Assembly (NCBI GenBank): GCA_017649745.1
Contig: JAGCGE010000064.1
Span: 1 to 7,110, forward strand
Direction: 5' to 3'
Origin: Clostridiales bacterium
Lineage (GTDB): Bacteria > Bacillota_A > Clostridia > Saccharofermentanales > Saccharofermentanaceae
DNA length: 7,110 nt
This document shows, piece after piece, positions 5,605 through 7,110 of this stretch; positions within the stretch are counted from its first letter, which is position 1, and each line of letters opens with the position of its first letter. The position numbers and the translations under genes are program-made. Under the pieces are notes generated by a model. It ran no database searches. It was not told where the DNA came from and worked only from the letters and a program-made list of their open reading frames with translations.

Positions 5605-6501
5605 TTATACCTTTACATACTTTCGAACTGCTATACCGCTGCCCACAGATCCGATGAGAACTCCCATGAGAACGCAAAGGATCAGAACCATCCACATAAG
5701 TGACTTATAAGGAAGAAGTGCATAATAAGACGACCAGTCGATACCAACCATCATCTTAATAAACAAAGCTCTGTAACCGATGATCGAGATGACCCACGCG
5801 CATCCTGCGCTTATAAGTCCGACGATGGCACCCTCGATGATAAACGGAACTCTGATATATCCGTTTGTGGCACCGACGAACTTCATGATCTCGATCTCGT
5901 ACGCTCTGGAATAAACCGAGATCCTTACCATGTTGGAGATGATAAAGAGCGCCACCATGAAAAGTACCAAAAAGCTTGCAACCGTCGCGATATTTACGAA
6001 GGAAGTAGCTCTCGACAGAAACGACATGACGTTGCTCTCTTTTGCGACCTTGCTTACGCCCGGCAAAGTCGACAGATAACTTGCGACCTGATCGGCATTC
6101 GCAGGATCATCGATCCTGATATTAAACGTATAAGGAAGATATATCTCATAATCAAAAGAATCGAGAACAGAAGAACTTGATCCGAGGCTTGTCTTAAAGT
6201 ACTCGTAGTTCTCAAAAGGATTTCTCTCGATCTGTTCGATGATATGTTCATTCTGAGGAATGAGGCTTCTTGTAGCCGCCAGATTCTCCTCGGAAACATT
6301 AAGCTGCATATATACCTCGATCGGAGGCTGCTGACTGAGCTTTCTCATGATGTTTCTCGCATTAAGCGAGAAGATGAAGAAAGCCGCCATAACAAGAAGC
6401 ATAAGAAGGATCGTCGTTATCGAAGCGATCGTAACCAGAGGGTGTCTGATGATACCCTTAAAACCCTCTTTAACTGAATTTATAAACGCTCTGAAAGTCA
6501 T
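5605..6501 (-). CDS. ftsX: Cell-division ABC transporter-like permease FtsX
   Basis: A 298-residue FtsX of normal length. It has a short cytoplasmic N-terminus (SVKEGFKGIIRHP, 9-21), TM1 at about 22-46, an extracellular domain at about 47-168, and three further membrane segments near 170-192, 217-245 and 266-290. The hallmark segment RAYEIEIMKFVGATNGYIRVPFIIEG (199-223, the FtsE-coupling region and the start of TM3) is well conserved. With FtsE it forms a mechanical switch: ATP hydrolysis inside changes the shape of the outer domain, which activates a wall hydrolase at the septum or side wall. The start ATG shares one base with the ftsE stop (TAATG); GAGGAGG (6506-6512), which encodes the last Glu residues of FtsE, is its Shine-Dalgarno site, only about 4 nt away. 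The peptidase gene follows after 3 nt. Confidence 0.97.
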   Translation of the reverse strand: MTFRAFINSVKEGFKGIIRHPLVTIASITTILLMLLVMAAFFIFSLNARNIMRKLSQQPPIEVYMQLNVSEENLAATRSLIPQNEHIIEQIERNPFENYEYFKTSLGSSSSVLDSFDYEIYLPYTFNIRIDDPANADQVASYLSTLPGVSKVAKESNVMSFLSRATSFVNIATVASFLVLFMVALFIISNMVRISVYSRAYEIEIMKFVGATNGYIRVPFIIEGAIVGLISAGCAWVISIIGYRALFIKMMVGIDWSSYYALLPYKSLMWMVLILCVLMGVLIGSVGSGIAVRKYVKV

Positions 6502-7110
6502 TAATCCTCCTCGGAATCAAGCAGGTCGATATCATCAAAGGAGATCTCGGAAGCCCAGTTCTCAAGATCCTTCTCGGCCTTTGCTCTCTTTCCGTCCTTG
6601 TCCTCGTTCTTTATCTCGTTAGATGCCGATGACTCGAAAAGAAGTCCGTCCTTCTTCTCCTCATCTGCCTTTTCTTCAGTCTCCGGCTTTACTTCCTCAG
6701 CAGACTTTATCAAGGCCTCAAACTCAGCCTCTTCACCGCTGCTTAAGTTAGTATCCGTATCACCGAATGAGAAATCGGCATCCACATTACTGACTTCCAT
6801 AGCGACAGGCTCTTCAGTGTCCTTCGTTATCTCGGAATCAGTATCCATATAGTCTTCGTAATCTTCCTGCCCGTGCTCGAAGCCATAGCCTCCGAACTCC
6901 GATGTAAGAGGATTAGCGACATTGCTCTCACCGCTATAATCACCGTACTCGTCATCACGTACGATATAACCCTGCTCGATCTCGATAACACGCTTTTTCA
7001 TCTTATCAACAAGGTTACTGTCATGAGTGCAGACAACAACTGTCGTGCCGCCCTTATTGATCTCGAGCAGAAGCGCCATTATGTTCTCCGATGTCTCCGG
7101 GTCAAGGTTA
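6501..7110 (-). CDS. ftsE: Cell-division ATPase FtsE, 3' part, with a long acidic C-terminal tail
   Basis: Partial: 202 residues are visible and the gene continues past the right edge. The visible part starts in the D-loop (NLDPETS), just after where Walker B should lie, and includes GTTVVVCTHD (21-30 of the visible part, with the switch His) and RVIEIEQGYIVRDDEYGDY (40-58), where FtsE proteins normally end. The methionine at 7077-7079 is internal, not the start, because the upstream codons are in frame and match the family. Beyond it runs an extra tail of about 144 residues (6504-6935), roughly one third Asp/Glu with about a dozen Lys/Arg, low in hydrophobics apart from a last segment with ENWASEISFDDIDLL. 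The ATPase drives FtsX and, through it, the hydrolase. The tail is probably disordered and cytosolic; its role is unknown. Confidence 0.95.
   Translation of the reverse strand, partial: NLDPETSENIMALLLEINKGGTTVVVCTHDSNLVDKMKKRVIEIEQGYIVRDDEYGDYSGESNVANPLTSEFGGYGFEHGQEDYEDYMDTDSEITKDTEEPVAMEVSNVDADFSFGDTDTNLSSGEEAEFEALIKSAEEVKPETEEKADEEKKDGLLFESSASNEIKNEDKDGKRAKAEKDLENWASEISFDDIDLLDSEED

Noticed and set aside
6501..7079. Taking the ATG at 7077-7079 as the ftsE start
   Set aside because: Upstream in-frame codons encode NLDPETSENI, the FtsE D-loop region, so this methionine is internal and the gene continues past the window edge.
1..7110. CRISPR array, tRNA/rRNA, insertion sequence, attachment site or origin
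   Set aside because: No direct-repeat series, no cloverleaf or rRNA-like stretch, no transposase or terminal inverted repeats, and no iteron or DnaA-box cluster were seen on either strand.

Overview
The window looks like an ordinary core-genome segment of a Gram-positive, Clostridia-type Firmicute. Every supported gene lies on the minus strand. Reasons for this placement: strong AGGAGG-type Shine-Dalgarno sites, an S10 ribosomal-protein operon in the order rpsJ-rplC-rplD, and an ftsE-ftsX-peptidase cluster followed by single-copy housekeeping genes. The genus cannot be fixed from what is visible. There is no sign of phage, transposon, CRISPR array, tRNA or rRNA.

In the direction of transcription (from high to low coordinates), the first block is a tightly packed envelope and division cluster. 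It holds the 3' part of ftsE (running off the right edge), ftsX, and a secreted coiled-coil plus LytM/M23 endopeptidase, followed by a SAM-dependent methyltransferase and hslO (Hsp33). Junctions are 1-nt overlap, 3-nt gap, 12-nt gap and 4-nt overlap, so co-transcription and translational coupling are very likely. FtsEX is the ATP-driven transmembrane switch that activates a peptidoglycan hydrolase outside the cell; the M23 protein directly after ftsX is its probable partner. FtsE carries an unusual acidic tail of about 144 residues after its ATPase domain. After 45 nt comes a membrane acyltransferase of the Acyl_transf_3 family, which may close this transcription unit.

The second block is the start of the S10 operon: rpsJ, a 106-nt spacer, rplC, a 20-nt spacer and the first seven codons of rplD. 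A 394-nt non-coding region (1087-1480) separates it from the acyltransferase. Its distal part is AT-rich and holds a hairpin-plus-T-run terminator candidate and promoter candidates. The rest would be a leader of about 265 nt rich in inverted repeats. One of these is a GC-rich hairpin followed by five Ts about 70 nt before rpsJ, which can be drawn with competing partners. It is a reasonable candidate for transcription attenuation of the S10 operon.

The points most worth checking are the leader attenuator, the short leader reading frames overlapping it, and the FtsE acidic tail. None of these is proven from one sequence; comparative alignment would decide them.
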